Source of the DNA: Colwellia sp. 75C3
GTDB taxonomy: Bacteria; Pseudomonadota; Gammaproteobacteria; Enterobacterales; Alteromonadaceae
Length of the DNA stretch: 64,000 bases
NCBI RefSeq assembly: GCF_002836255.1
Contig: NZ_PJAU01000033.1
Coordinates: forward strand, 372,001 to 436,000
Reading direction: 5' to 3'
The notes beneath the pieces are model-generated. The model had not been told where the DNA came from and did no database searches. It saw nothing but the letters and a program-made list of their open reading frames with translations. The translations under genes were made by a program, and so were the position numbers. Below, piece by piece: positions 7,500 to 15,564 of the stretch; position 1 is the stretch's first letter, and each line of letters begins with the position of its first letter.

Positions 7500-9917
7500 A
7501 TGATTATTCAAGATTTTAAATATGCGCTGAGGTTATTAGCTAAAAAGCCGGGTTTTACTGCGTTAACTACTTTAGTGATGGCGGTAGGTATAGGCTTAAG
7601 TGTTTATATGTTTTCCTTTTTTAACACCGTTCTTTATAAAGACCTTCCGTTTGAGAATGGTGATTCGATTATCACCATCAGCGGTTCACAAAATGGCACT
7701 AAAAGCGAAAGCAAAGTAAATATTCTAGACTATGAAGCGATAGAAAAAAGCATCAAGGGCTTATCGGAATTTGGCGCCTATTATAATCAGAGTATTAATG
7801 TTGCTGGCAGAGATGGTGCCAGACGATATAACGGGGTATTTTCACAAGCAAATATATTTGAAATAACACGGACAAAACCGATATTAGGCAGAGCATTTAC
7901 CACGGCAGAAACGCTTGCAGGAGCAGAGTTGGTGGTGGTAATTAGTTATGATTTATGGCAAAACCAATTGGGTGGTGATGCCAAAGCACTTGATCAAAAT
8001 ATACAAATAAATGGTGATAGTTATCGTATTATTGGGGTTATGCCACAAGGGTATTTTTTCCCAAATGTAGCACAGTTATGGTTACCGCTTAAAAAGAACC
8101 TCAATGAGTTAACCCGAGAAAAATCATTATCAGTACGTGGTATTGCACACATTAATCCAGGGGTTTCTCTAGAAGAAATTGATACACAACTCTCCGTTAT
8201 TATGACGCGTATAGCAGCACAGTACCCTGAAACTAATACGGGTATTAGCGCGTATGCGACTACTATTCCAGGTAGTGGGGCCGGTAATGGTCAAGGTGTT
8301 ATTTATTCTATGCACATTGTTGCAGTATTCATTCTGGTATTGGCTTCTATCAATGTGGGAAATTTATTACTGTCTCGTGCGATAGAGCGCGGTAAAGAAA
8401 CCGCTATCAGGGTAGCTTTGGGAGCTCCTCGTTCTCGGTTAATCAGTCAAATGCTATGGGAAAGTATCATTATTTGCTGTTTTGGTGGCGTTATTGGTCT
8501 ACTCGTTGCTGCTTGGGGCTTAGAAATATCGGAAGCAATTACGGCGACCTTCTTTATTGACCCACCGGCCTTTTGGTGGAAGTTTGGCCTTGACGCCTAC
8601 ACCATCAAATTATTTTTAGCCATTGTTGTTGGCACTATATTAGTGACGGGATTGTTACCCGCATGGAAAAATTCAGGTGGTGATTTTAACGCCGTTTTAC
8701 GCGATGGAACGCGCGGTGCGTTAGGGAAAAAAGCAGGAAGATTAAACAAGTTATTAGTGATTAGCGAAATATTTATTTCGATGGCTGTGCTCATTGCTGC
8801 CAGTGTAATGGTCTATGCGGCCTATAAACAGAGTAATTACGATATCGGTGCAAATATCGATAATACCTTAACTGCCAGAGTCATTTTATCTGAGTCGGAT
8901 TACGATACTGACGAGAAAAAAGTACAATTTTCACAACAACTGAAATCCCGTTTAGAAAATGGCCTTGGCGTAGAAAGTGTTATGATCGCTAGCGCGTTAC
9001 CGGGTGATTATTCTTTAAAAACATCCATAGCGATTGAGGGCAAAGAATATACCCAAAACAAAAATAACAGCTTTCCGAAAGTAAACTACATTTCAATTAT
9101 GCCTGAGGCATTAGCCAAATTAGGGGTTGAACTAAAGCAGGGCAGATACTTTAATAATACCGATCACGGTTTAGATAAAAGCTCGGTGTTAGTCTCTGAA
9201 AGTTTCGCTCATGCAAATTTTGGTGATGAATCGCCTATTGGTAAACGTTTAAGAGTGACTAAGCATGACGAGGTAAAGTGGTTATCAATTATTGGTGTTG
9301 TTGAAAATACCATTCAAGGTAATCGTGAAACTATGGGGCTACCGACAGTATTTAGGCCCTTTACCCAATTGCCGCGTAATCAAATATCTATCGCAATTAA
9401 AATGAAAGCAGCTCAATCTGTTGTGACTAATACATTGCGTAAAACCTTGCAGTCTATCGATCCACAATTACCGTCGTTTAAAATAGAAACCTATGAGCAA
9501 AGCAATAAACGTTATACTGCGCCGATTTTATTTATTAGTAAATTAATTTCATTGTTTGGCTTAGCCGCAGCGTTTCTTGCCGCGAGTGGCATATATGGCG
9601 TGATGTCTAATACCATTAATCAAAGAACACAAGAAATTGGCATTAAACGCGCATTAGGTGCTGATGAAGATATTATTACCAAAGAGTATCTAATGACTGG
9701 GTTCAAACAATTATTGTGGGGCGGTATTCCAGGTATTTTGGCTGGTACAGGTATGGGGTTTGCGATGTCACAAACATTTGGCACAGGTAATTCTTCATTA
9801 ATCATTATTGCTGTAACAACAACAGTTTTTATTGGTGCTATTGTTATGTACGCAACCTATGCACCTACTCAAAAAGCATTACAATTAGAGCCTAGTGATG
9901 CACTGCACTACGAGTAA
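7500..9917 (+). CDS. ABC permease with duplicated MacB_PCD-FtsX units (ADOP type)
   Basis: An 805-residue permease of the duplicated MacB-like class. It starts MIIQDFKYALRLLAKKPGFT, followed by helix 1, a periplasmic core domain (about 50-270), three helices containing the FtsX block (RGKETAIRVALGAPRSRL), a central helix, a second periplasmic domain and a second FtsX block (QRTQEIGIKRALGADEDII) with three helices. Two copies in one chain mean that it can act without dimerising. Start 7500 has AGAGG upstream; in-frame codons further upstream overlap the ATPase gene and lack family similarity. It likely exports a peptide, lipid or toxic compound to the periplasm side; substrate unknown. Confidence 0.92.
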   Translation: MIIQDFKYALRLLAKKPGFTALTTLVMAVGIGLSVYMFSFFNTVLYKDLPFENGDSIITISGSQNGTKSESKVNILDYEAIEKSIKGLSEFGAYYNQSINVAGRDGARRYNGVFSQANIFEITRTKPILGRAFTTAETLAGAELVVVISYDLWQNQLGGDAKALDQNIQINGDSYRIIGVMPQGYFFPNVAQLWLPLKKNLNELTREKSLSVRGIAHINPGVSLEEIDTQLSVIMTRIAAQYPETNTGISAYATTIPGSGAGNGQGVIYSMHIVAVFILVLASINVGNLLLSRAIERGKETAIRVALGAPRSRLISQMLWESIIICCFGGVIGLLVAAWGLEISEAITATFFIDPPAFWWKFGLDAYTIKLFLAIVVGTILVTGLLPAWKNSGGDFNAVLRDGTRGALGKKAGRLNKLLVISEIFISMAVLIAASVMVYAAYKQSNYDIGANIDNTLTARVILSESDYDTDEKKVQFSQQLKSRLENGLGVESVMIASALPGDYSLKTSIAIEGKEYTQNKNNSFPKVNYISIMPEALAKLGVELKQGRYFNNTDHGLDKSSVLVSESFAHANFGDESPIGKRLRVTKHDEVKWLSIIGVVENTIQGNRETMGLPTVFRPFTQLPRNQISIAIKMKAAQSVVTNTLRKTLQSIDPQLPSFKIETYEQSNKRYTAPILFISKLISLFGLAAAFLAASGIYGVMSNTINQRTQEIGIKRALGADEDIITKEYLMTGFKQLLWGGIPGILAGTGMGFAMSQTFGTGNSSLIIIAVTTTVFIGAIVMYATYAPTQKALQLEPSDALHYE

Positions 9918-9925
9918 TTTATAAG

Positions 9926-9958
9926 AGCGGGGATATTAAGAAACTTAATATCCCCGCT
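9926..9958 (+). terminator. Strong hairpin after the permease gene
   Basis: Perfect 15-bp stem (AGCGGGGATATTAAG and its complement) with an AAA loop, 8 bp after the stop codon. The following sequence is AT-rich but not a pure U run, so it may attenuate instead of fully stopping transcription into the regulator genes. Confidence 0.8.
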
Positions 9959-10030
9959 AATTAATCACTTAGAAATAGATGACGTATCAATATATACTTA
10001 CATAATAACGATTATAAATAAGTGGCCGTA

Positions 10031-11416
10031 ATGAAAGAAAAAATATTATTAGTTGATGACGACACTGACATACTGTCTGCTTTAAAAATGCTACTGGTAA
10101 GTGAAGGTTATCTGGTTGTTTTAACGCAATCCCCTGAAGCAGCATTGGCCGCTCTACAAAGAGAAAATGTTGATTTAGCCTTAATGGATTTAAACTATTC
10201 AAAAGATACAACATCGGGTGCAGAAGGTTTAGCCTTAATTGAGTCAATCAGAAAAGTAGATGAAAACTTACCTATTGTGGTCATGACTGGCTGGGCGACA
10301 ATAGAAGTTGCTGTCAGTACCATGCAAAATGGCGCTAATGATTTTGTGCAGAAGCCTTGGGATATAGATCGCCTTATCGCCATCATCAAAAACCAAATAA
10401 AATTGGCGCAAAGTGAAAAAAATTCCCAGAAACTTTCTCAGCAAAATAAATTACTACAACAACAAGTGGATAGTGAATTTAACGGTGAAATAATTGCTCA
10501 ATCACCAGCGATGCAAAAAACAATGAATGTCATCAATCAAGTCGCTAAAAGTAACGCAAGTGTGTTATTCACAGGTGAAAATGGCACAGGGAAGAGTATG
10601 TTTGCACGTTATATTCACGAACATTCTCAACGTAAAAATGCCAATCAAATATCGGTGAATATGGGTTCGGTTACTGAAACATTATTTGAAAGTGAAATGT
10701 TTGGTCACATAAAAGGTGCCTTTACTGATGCGAAATCAACACGTATAGGTCGCTTTGAACTGGCTGATAGTGGCACATTATTTTTAGATGAAATCGCCAA
10801 TACACCCTATTCGCAACAAGGAAAATTATTACGTGTACTCGAAGATAATGAATTTGAAAAAGTTGGCTCAAATAAAACGATCTCGGTAGATGTTAGGCTC
10901 ATTTCGGCGACCAATGCTAATTTAACTGAAGCGGTTGAAAACGGTGGATTTCGGAAGGACTTACTTTATCGCATCAATACAATCGTGATTGAGATCCCTA
11001 ATTTAAAGGATAGAGAAGAAGATATTATCCCGTTGGCTGAATCTTTTTTGGCAAAAAGTGCCGCGAAACAAAATATGATCAATACGTTGATCATCAGTGA
11101 GAATGCTAAAAAAGCATTATGCTCCTATGATTGGCCTGGCAATATTAGAGAATTAAGCCATGTGATGGAGCGGGCACAAATTTTATGTCAAAAAGATAGT
11201 ATTAGTGCAGAAGACTTAGGGCTACCAACTCAACAAGAAAAACAGCTGACGACCCCAGTGGATACCTCAGTGCTGGCAAAACTAGCAGATATTGAATTAG
11301 ACATCATTGACCAGCGACTTAGCTATTTTGATGGTAATGTATTAAAGGCTGCCAAATCCTTAGGTTTAAGCCGTAGTGCCTTTTATCGACGATTAGAAAA
11401 AATAAGTGAGTCATGA
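10031..11416 (+). CDS. NtrC-family sigma-54-dependent response regulator
   Basis: A 461-residue activator with three domains. Residues 1-120 are a receiver with the acidic pocket D9-D10-D11 and phospho-acceptor D53 in LALMDLN. Residues about 145-370 are an AAA+ domain with Walker A GENGTGKS, the sigma-54-contact loop (here GAFTDA instead of the usual GAFTGA) and Walker B GTLFLDE. The C-terminal Fis-type helix-turn-helix is NVLKAAKSLGLSRSAFYRRL. A GTG at 10022 is a possible alternative start; the ATG is preferred because similarity begins there and AGTGG lies just upstream. With the sigma-54 site at 5366 it very likely activates the ABC operon. Confidence 0.93.
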   Translation: MKEKILLVDDDTDILSALKMLLVSEGYLVVLTQSPEAALAALQRENVDLALMDLNYSKDTTSGAEGLALIESIRKVDENLPIVVMTGWATIEVAVSTMQNGANDFVQKPWDIDRLIAIIKNQIKLAQSEKNSQKLSQQNKLLQQQVDSEFNGEIIAQSPAMQKTMNVINQVAKSNASVLFTGENGTGKSMFARYIHEHSQRKNANQISVNMGSVTETLFESEMFGHIKGAFTDAKSTRIGRFELADSGTLFLDEIANTPYSQQGKLLRVLEDNEFEKVGSNKTISVDVRLISATNANLTEAVENGGFRKDLLYRINTIVIEIPNLKDREEDIIPLAESFLAKSAAKQNMINTLIISENAKKALCSYDWPGNIRELSHVMERAQILCQKDSISAEDLGLPTQQEKQLTTPVDTSVLAKLADIELDIIDQRLSYFDGNVLKAAKSLGLSRSAFYRRLEKISES

Positions 11417-11508
11417 TATTAGCCGATCCTTTTTATTACTCTATGTTTACCTAGGGAGTGTTGATCGTTCGAGATAACCTTTAACACCCCTTGAATAATG
11501 GACCATCG

Positions 11509-12864
11509 ATGCAAACAAAAAAATCGTTTGAGTTACAATTAGTACATTTATCGTTATTTGCCTCTGTACCGTCATTTATCTTGTTAGTCATAGTGATGTT
11601 TGTTGCGGATATTTCAATTTTTTTGATTTTACTTGCGCTATTGTTGGGCAGTGTCAGTATTTTGTATTGTCATGCGCAAATACATCAAAAGTCAGCTTAC
11701 CAATTTCGCAGTTTAAGTAACTTACTTGATGCGATGATCCGTGAAGATTACACTCTTAGAGCTCGATCTAGTCATGGCGATGTCGCTCTCAACGAGTTGG
11801 TTGCTTCAATCAATACCTTATCAAGCCGACTCCGTAAGCAGCGTCTTGAGTCGATAGAAAGCCAATTGCTCTTACATACAGTTATTAATCATATTGATGT
11901 CGCTATCATCGCGCTCAATGCTGACAGTGTGCCTGTACTCATTAATCCCACAGCGGAAAAACTTTTACATATTACGGAGAAATCTTTACCTGGGGCATCT
12001 CTAAATCAGTTAAAGCAACTGAGGCAACTCGTTAATGGGCACAGCAAAGTTATGTCATTAACCTTTGGCAACCAACAAGGAAAGTTCAATGTGCATGTTG
12101 AAGAGTTTAGGGAAGCAGGAAAACCCCATAAACTATTGTTCATCACTGACGTGAGCACTCTGTTGAGAAGTGAAGAACGAAATGCGTGGCAAAGTTTAGT
12201 CAGGGTTATCAGCCATGAAATTAATAATTCATTAGCGCCAATATCATCAATTAGTCAAACACTAAAGCGCACCTTAACCCGTGAAGAAAATCTTGAGTCT
12301 TGCAAGGGAGACTTGATCGAAGGATTTTCTATTATTGCTCAGCGAGCCACTAATTTGGCTAATTTTGTTGATAGTTATAAACAAATCGCGCATTTACCTG
12401 AGCCTAAAAAGCATCAAACGTCAATCGTCAGCTTGGTGGATAAAGTCATTCCGCTTTATCAAAATCCGCTTGATACAAACCCCGAAAATCAAAAGAATAA
12501 GATTACAGTGTCTCGTTCAGAAGATGTTGAGTTACTGATTGATCCCATTCAATTTGAGCAGGTCCTCATTAACTTAATTAAAAATGCGATTGAATCCATG
12601 CAAAGTAAAACGGCTACCGGTGAAGTAAACGTTAGCTGGCAAGTGAATGACAATGTTTTTAGGTTCATCATTAGTGATGAAGGGTCCGGCATTAGCAATA
12701 AAGATAATTTATTTGTGCCTTTTTACACCACTAAAAAGCAAGGCTCTGGTATCGGCTTAGTCTTTTGTCGACAGGTGCTTGAAGTCCATAATGGCCAACT
12801 AAACCTGATTAACAGAGCAGATAAAGAAGGTTGTTTAGCTATTATTGAATTGCCCCTTTCTTAA
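11509..12864 (+). CDS. Sensor histidine kinase paired with the NtrC-type regulator
   Basis: A 451-residue membrane kinase. Two helices near residues 14-55 have almost no periplasmic loop between them, suggesting sensing within the membrane or from the transporter. A HAMP-like linker, a PAS-like segment (about 125-215), HisKA with phospho-acceptor His236 in VISHEINNSLAPISS, and HATPase_c follow (N box LINLIKNAIES, G1 DEGSGI, G2 GSGIGL). A TTG at 11491 could extend it by six residues. It lies 92 bp after the regulator gene. The order transporter-regulator-kinase suggests a closed control loop. Confidence 0.92.
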   Translation: MQTKKSFELQLVHLSLFASVPSFILLVIVMFVADISIFLILLALLLGSVSILYCHAQIHQKSAYQFRSLSNLLDAMIREDYTLRARSSHGDVALNELVASINTLSSRLRKQRLESIESQLLLHTVINHIDVAIIALNADSVPVLINPTAEKLLHITEKSLPGASLNQLKQLRQLVNGHSKVMSLTFGNQQGKFNVHVEEFREAGKPHKLLFITDVSTLLRSEERNAWQSLVRVISHEINNSLAPISSISQTLKRTLTREENLESCKGDLIEGFSIIAQRATNLANFVDSYKQIAHLPEPKKHQTSIVSLVDKVIPLYQNPLDTNPENQKNKITVSRSEDVELLIDPIQFEQVLINLIKNAIESMQSKTATGEVNVSWQVNDNVFRFIISDEGSGISNKDNLFVPFYTTKKQGSGIGLVFCRQVLEVHNGQLNLINRADKEGCLAIIELPLS

Positions 12865-12886
12865 GCATTTACGCTAAGTGCTAATC

Positions 12887-13579
12887 TCAAGCTACCTTTG
12901 CCGTGCTTTCAAACTGCTTGGTGGTATTTTTGCTATACAATACCCGTATTATCCAATAAATCATTGATAACAATACGATCACAACAGGTATGGCAAGGTA
13001 TTCAATTTTACGTACCGGCTCCGGTAGTAACTTAGCTTGGCCAAGAAAAAATGCTGCTGTTGCCATAAACATGGGAAAACACATGCGCCATAAATGACGG
13101 ACAATACGATGACTGTCTCTAATGCCACCATCAACGATCATTTTTAAGTCCATTACGGCAGCAATCAAAGCAATTGTAGCGAAAAAATAGAATACTTCAG
13201 GACCAAAACCATTTAACTTTCCGCTGTCAGTTTGTGACGCTTCGATAGCAAAATTTATCAGCATTCCAAAGATAGAAAGCGCAACGAAAAAAGCGATCCA
13301 TTCAAATTTACCTATTGTTCCCGCTTTACGTTTCACTGTCATCCATGCGGTACCAACGAAATAACACAGAAAAATACCGTTAACCAAAGACAGCATAATT
13401 GACCGAGAGTACGCGATATAAATCCCGGTTAAACCAAGTAATAAAATAGCTAAAACAAAAACATTACCAACAGTGCGATGTTGCTTTGAACTTTTACGTA
13501 AAGACAGCGCTGAAAAGCCAGAAAGTATGGCAATTGAACCTGCGATAGCATGAATCATTATTAACAAAAATGTAGTCAC
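12887..13579 (-). CDS. DUF2306-like multi-pass membrane protein
   Basis: A 230-residue protein with about seven hydrophobic helices. The start MIHAIAGSIAILSGFSAL followed by KSSKQHRTVGNVFV is typical of the predicted membrane family with a conserved His in helix 1 and an HR motif in the first loop. A later conserved element is DSHRIVRHLWRMCFPMF, with two His, as in heme- or redox-associated membrane proteins. Function is unknown. It converges on the kinase gene with 22 bp between stops and stands alone. Confidence 0.7.
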   Translation of the reverse strand: MTTFLLIMIHAIAGSIAILSGFSALSLRKSSKQHRTVGNVFVLAILLLGLTGIYIAYSRSIMLSLVNGIFLCYFVGTAWMTVKRKAGTIGKFEWIAFFVALSIFGMLINFAIEASQTDSGKLNGFGPEVFYFFATIALIAAVMDLKMIVDGGIRDSHRIVRHLWRMCFPMFMATAAFFLGQAKLLPEPVRKIEYLAIPVVIVLLSMIYWIIRVLYSKNTTKQFESTAKVA

Positions 13580-14099
13580 AGCTTATTCCTCAATAAATTT
13601 ATATGCTTCCCTAGCTAGTGGTGAAATTTAATAGTTCCGGCAATAGATAGGCCAATAAATGAATTCATAGATTCTTTAAATCTCATCATAAATCTGTCCA
13701 TAGCAGGATATATTGCAGGGACAATGCCAAATGTGTATCTATTTGTTTTATAGGGATATAAGTTGATTTGATGCTGAGGTTTATATCGGTATCCCAAATG
13801 CGGGAAAATAAAAATTGAATGAAATCCTATAAATGGGACAAATAATGTTGTTATTAAAAAAGGCTATTTTACCAAGATGATATGTATGTGTTATCGCTAG
13901 AAAAATATGATAAGACTAGGAGAGGTTACGTCGGTAAATCAACGGTAGTCAAAAATTAAAAAGCTGGCAGACAGTTGGTGATGTAGAGTGAAACCCATAG
14001 CAATTTACAGAAGCTGTTTAACCATTTAGGTGACAACTATCTTGAAAGACACAGGTACTGGTGAAGCTACAAAATCGCGGTTAATTTGACGTGTTCTTT
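13580..14099. other. Intergenic region without a recognisable gene
   Basis: About 520 bases, AT-rich, upstream of the DUF2306-like gene and downstream of the REC-EAL gene. Short open frames exist (for example 13615-13797 on the minus strand), but they have no ribosome site or family resemblance. No repeat or RNA gene is recognised. Confidence 0.5.
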
Positions 14100-15302
14100 T
14101 CACTGGTATTTATTTGTAATCTGATCTCCAGGTATAGGTCGACTAATAAAATACCCCTGAGCAATGTCACAATTCATTTGCCTCAATAGCTCCAACTGCT
14201 CTGCAGTTTCAACTCCCTCGGCCACAATTCTCATGTTGAGTTCGTGACCTAGAATAATGCAGGTTCTGACTATTGCACGAGCTTCTTCATCTTCTGTCAT
14301 ATTGGAGACAAAACTCTGATCTATCTTTAACTCTGTAAAGGGAACTCGGTGTAACTGGGAAAGAGACGAGTAACCTGTTCCAAAGTCATCGATAGAAAGC
14401 CCAAGCCCTTTCAAACGCAGCCGTGTAAGAGTATCCAGTGAAGTAACTAACTCTCCCATTAAAGTACCCTCTGTTACTTCCAGAGTAAGTAAAGTCGGAT
14501 CTAATTTCTTGTTTTCCAATAACTTAGCGACATGCTCAGGAAGGGTTAAACTGGTAATGTCGACAGCAGATATGTTTACTGAAACTGGAATGTCTAACCC
14601 TCTACTTTGCCATTTTTGCCCTTGCTCAACCGCTTGTTCAATAACCCAATGTGTCAGCTCGCCGATAACACCACTTTGTTCTGCCATAGTAATAAAGCGG
14701 TCAGGACTTATTATGCCATGTTGTGGGTGGAGCCAACGAACGAGAGCTTCTACACCGACAAGCTCCCCTGATTTTATGTCAATTTGAGGCTGGTAATGCA
14801 GTACCATATTATGGTTTTTTATCGCTTTTTGAAGTTCATTACTATTAATGTCGTCATCAATAGACGTAGTCTCAACTTTCTTATGAGGTTTAAAATTAGG
14901 TGTTTTCTGTTCAATAATTTGTTGAAATTTATCAAGTGATATCGGTTTACTCAACGAAGCTATAATTTCTAAATTATGAGCATGTCCTAATTTTTCTGCA
15001 GAATGAAGTACACTCGTATCATGGCCACTCATGAGTATTAGAGCAGGGGATGTATCCATAGAAGATAAACGTCTCATGACTTCGATGCCATCCATTTCAG
15101 GCATATTCAAATCAAGCACTAAAATTGATGTTTGTTCAAAGGTAGAGACCTGTTCGAAGAACTGGTTTGCTTGGGTAAAACAGAGTGGCTTTAGACCTGA
15201 TAACTCAACAGCTTGTCTTAAAATTTCAACCACTTGAGGCTCATCATCTAATAAATAGACTGTTGATTGCGGTATAACTAGACCAGAGCTAAAAGTATTC
15301 AA
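14100..15302 (-). CDS. REC-EAL response regulator, c-di-GMP phosphodiesterase
   Basis: A 400-residue protein. Residues 12-130 are a receiver (YLLDDEP, phospho-acceptor D64 in LVLDLNMPEMDG, conserved K119). A linker and then an EAL domain from about 155 follow. Catalytic features are present: EALVRW (Glu185), the NIS metal-binding Asn region, EVTEG, DDFGTGYSSL and KIDQSFV, so it should hydrolyse c-di-GMP. The start is TTG at 15302 with AGGA seven bases upstream; the nearest ATG would cut into the receiver. It lies downstream of the hybrid kinase on the same strand, 262 bp away, and is a likely phosphorelay output. Confidence 0.92.
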   Translation of the reverse strand: MNTFSSGLVIPQSTVYLLDDEPQVVEILRQAVELSGLKPLCFTQANQFFEQVSTFEQTSILVLDLNMPEMDGIEVMRRLSSMDTSPALILMSGHDTSVLHSAEKLGHAHNLEIIASLSKPISLDKFQQIIEQKTPNFKPHKKVETTSIDDDINSNELQKAIKNHNMVLHYQPQIDIKSGELVGVEALVRWLHPQHGIISPDRFITMAEQSGVIGELTHWVIEQAVEQGQKWQSRGLDIPVSVNISAVDITSLTLPEHVAKLLENKKLDPTLLTLEVTEGTLMGELVTSLDTLTRLRLKGLGLSIDDFGTGYSSLSQLHRVPFTELKIDQSFVSNMTEDEEARAIVRTCIILGHELNMRIVAEGVETAEQLELLRQMNCDIAQGYFISRPIPGDQITNKYQ

Positions 15303-15484
15303 TTACTTGTCCTTATTAAATATTATTTATGTATATCTCAAGAGCATACAGTTATAAAATAGTATAGCCATAAACTGATATGATTCCATTTTTCTGCTTT
15401 GATTTTCCACACAATACCCGACAGGATTCTAATCTAACTGAAGTGACAAATAACTTATTACAAATGATAAAAAATTCATAATAA

Positions 15485-15505
15485 CCTCAAACCTCAAACC
15501 TCAAA
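15485..15505. repeat. Three tandem CCTCAAA heptamers
   Basis: (CCTCAAA)3 between the hybrid kinase and the REC-EAL gene. It is too short to assign a role; it could be a slippage-prone spacer or a protein-binding site upstream of the REC-EAL gene. Confidence 0.8.
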
Positions 15506-15564
15506 TACATTGGCTAAAAGAAACACACCTTCAATTATTACTTAGATCAATCTACACTTAAAAG

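Noticed and set aside
12864-12887. Terminator between the kinase and the DUF2306-like gene
   Set aside because: AGCATTTA/TAAGTGCT gives only a weak stem with a mismatch and no T run.
13615-13797. Sixty-codon minus-strand frame upstream of the DUF2306-like gene
   Set aside because: No ribosome site, no recognisable motif, low-complexity intergenic composition.
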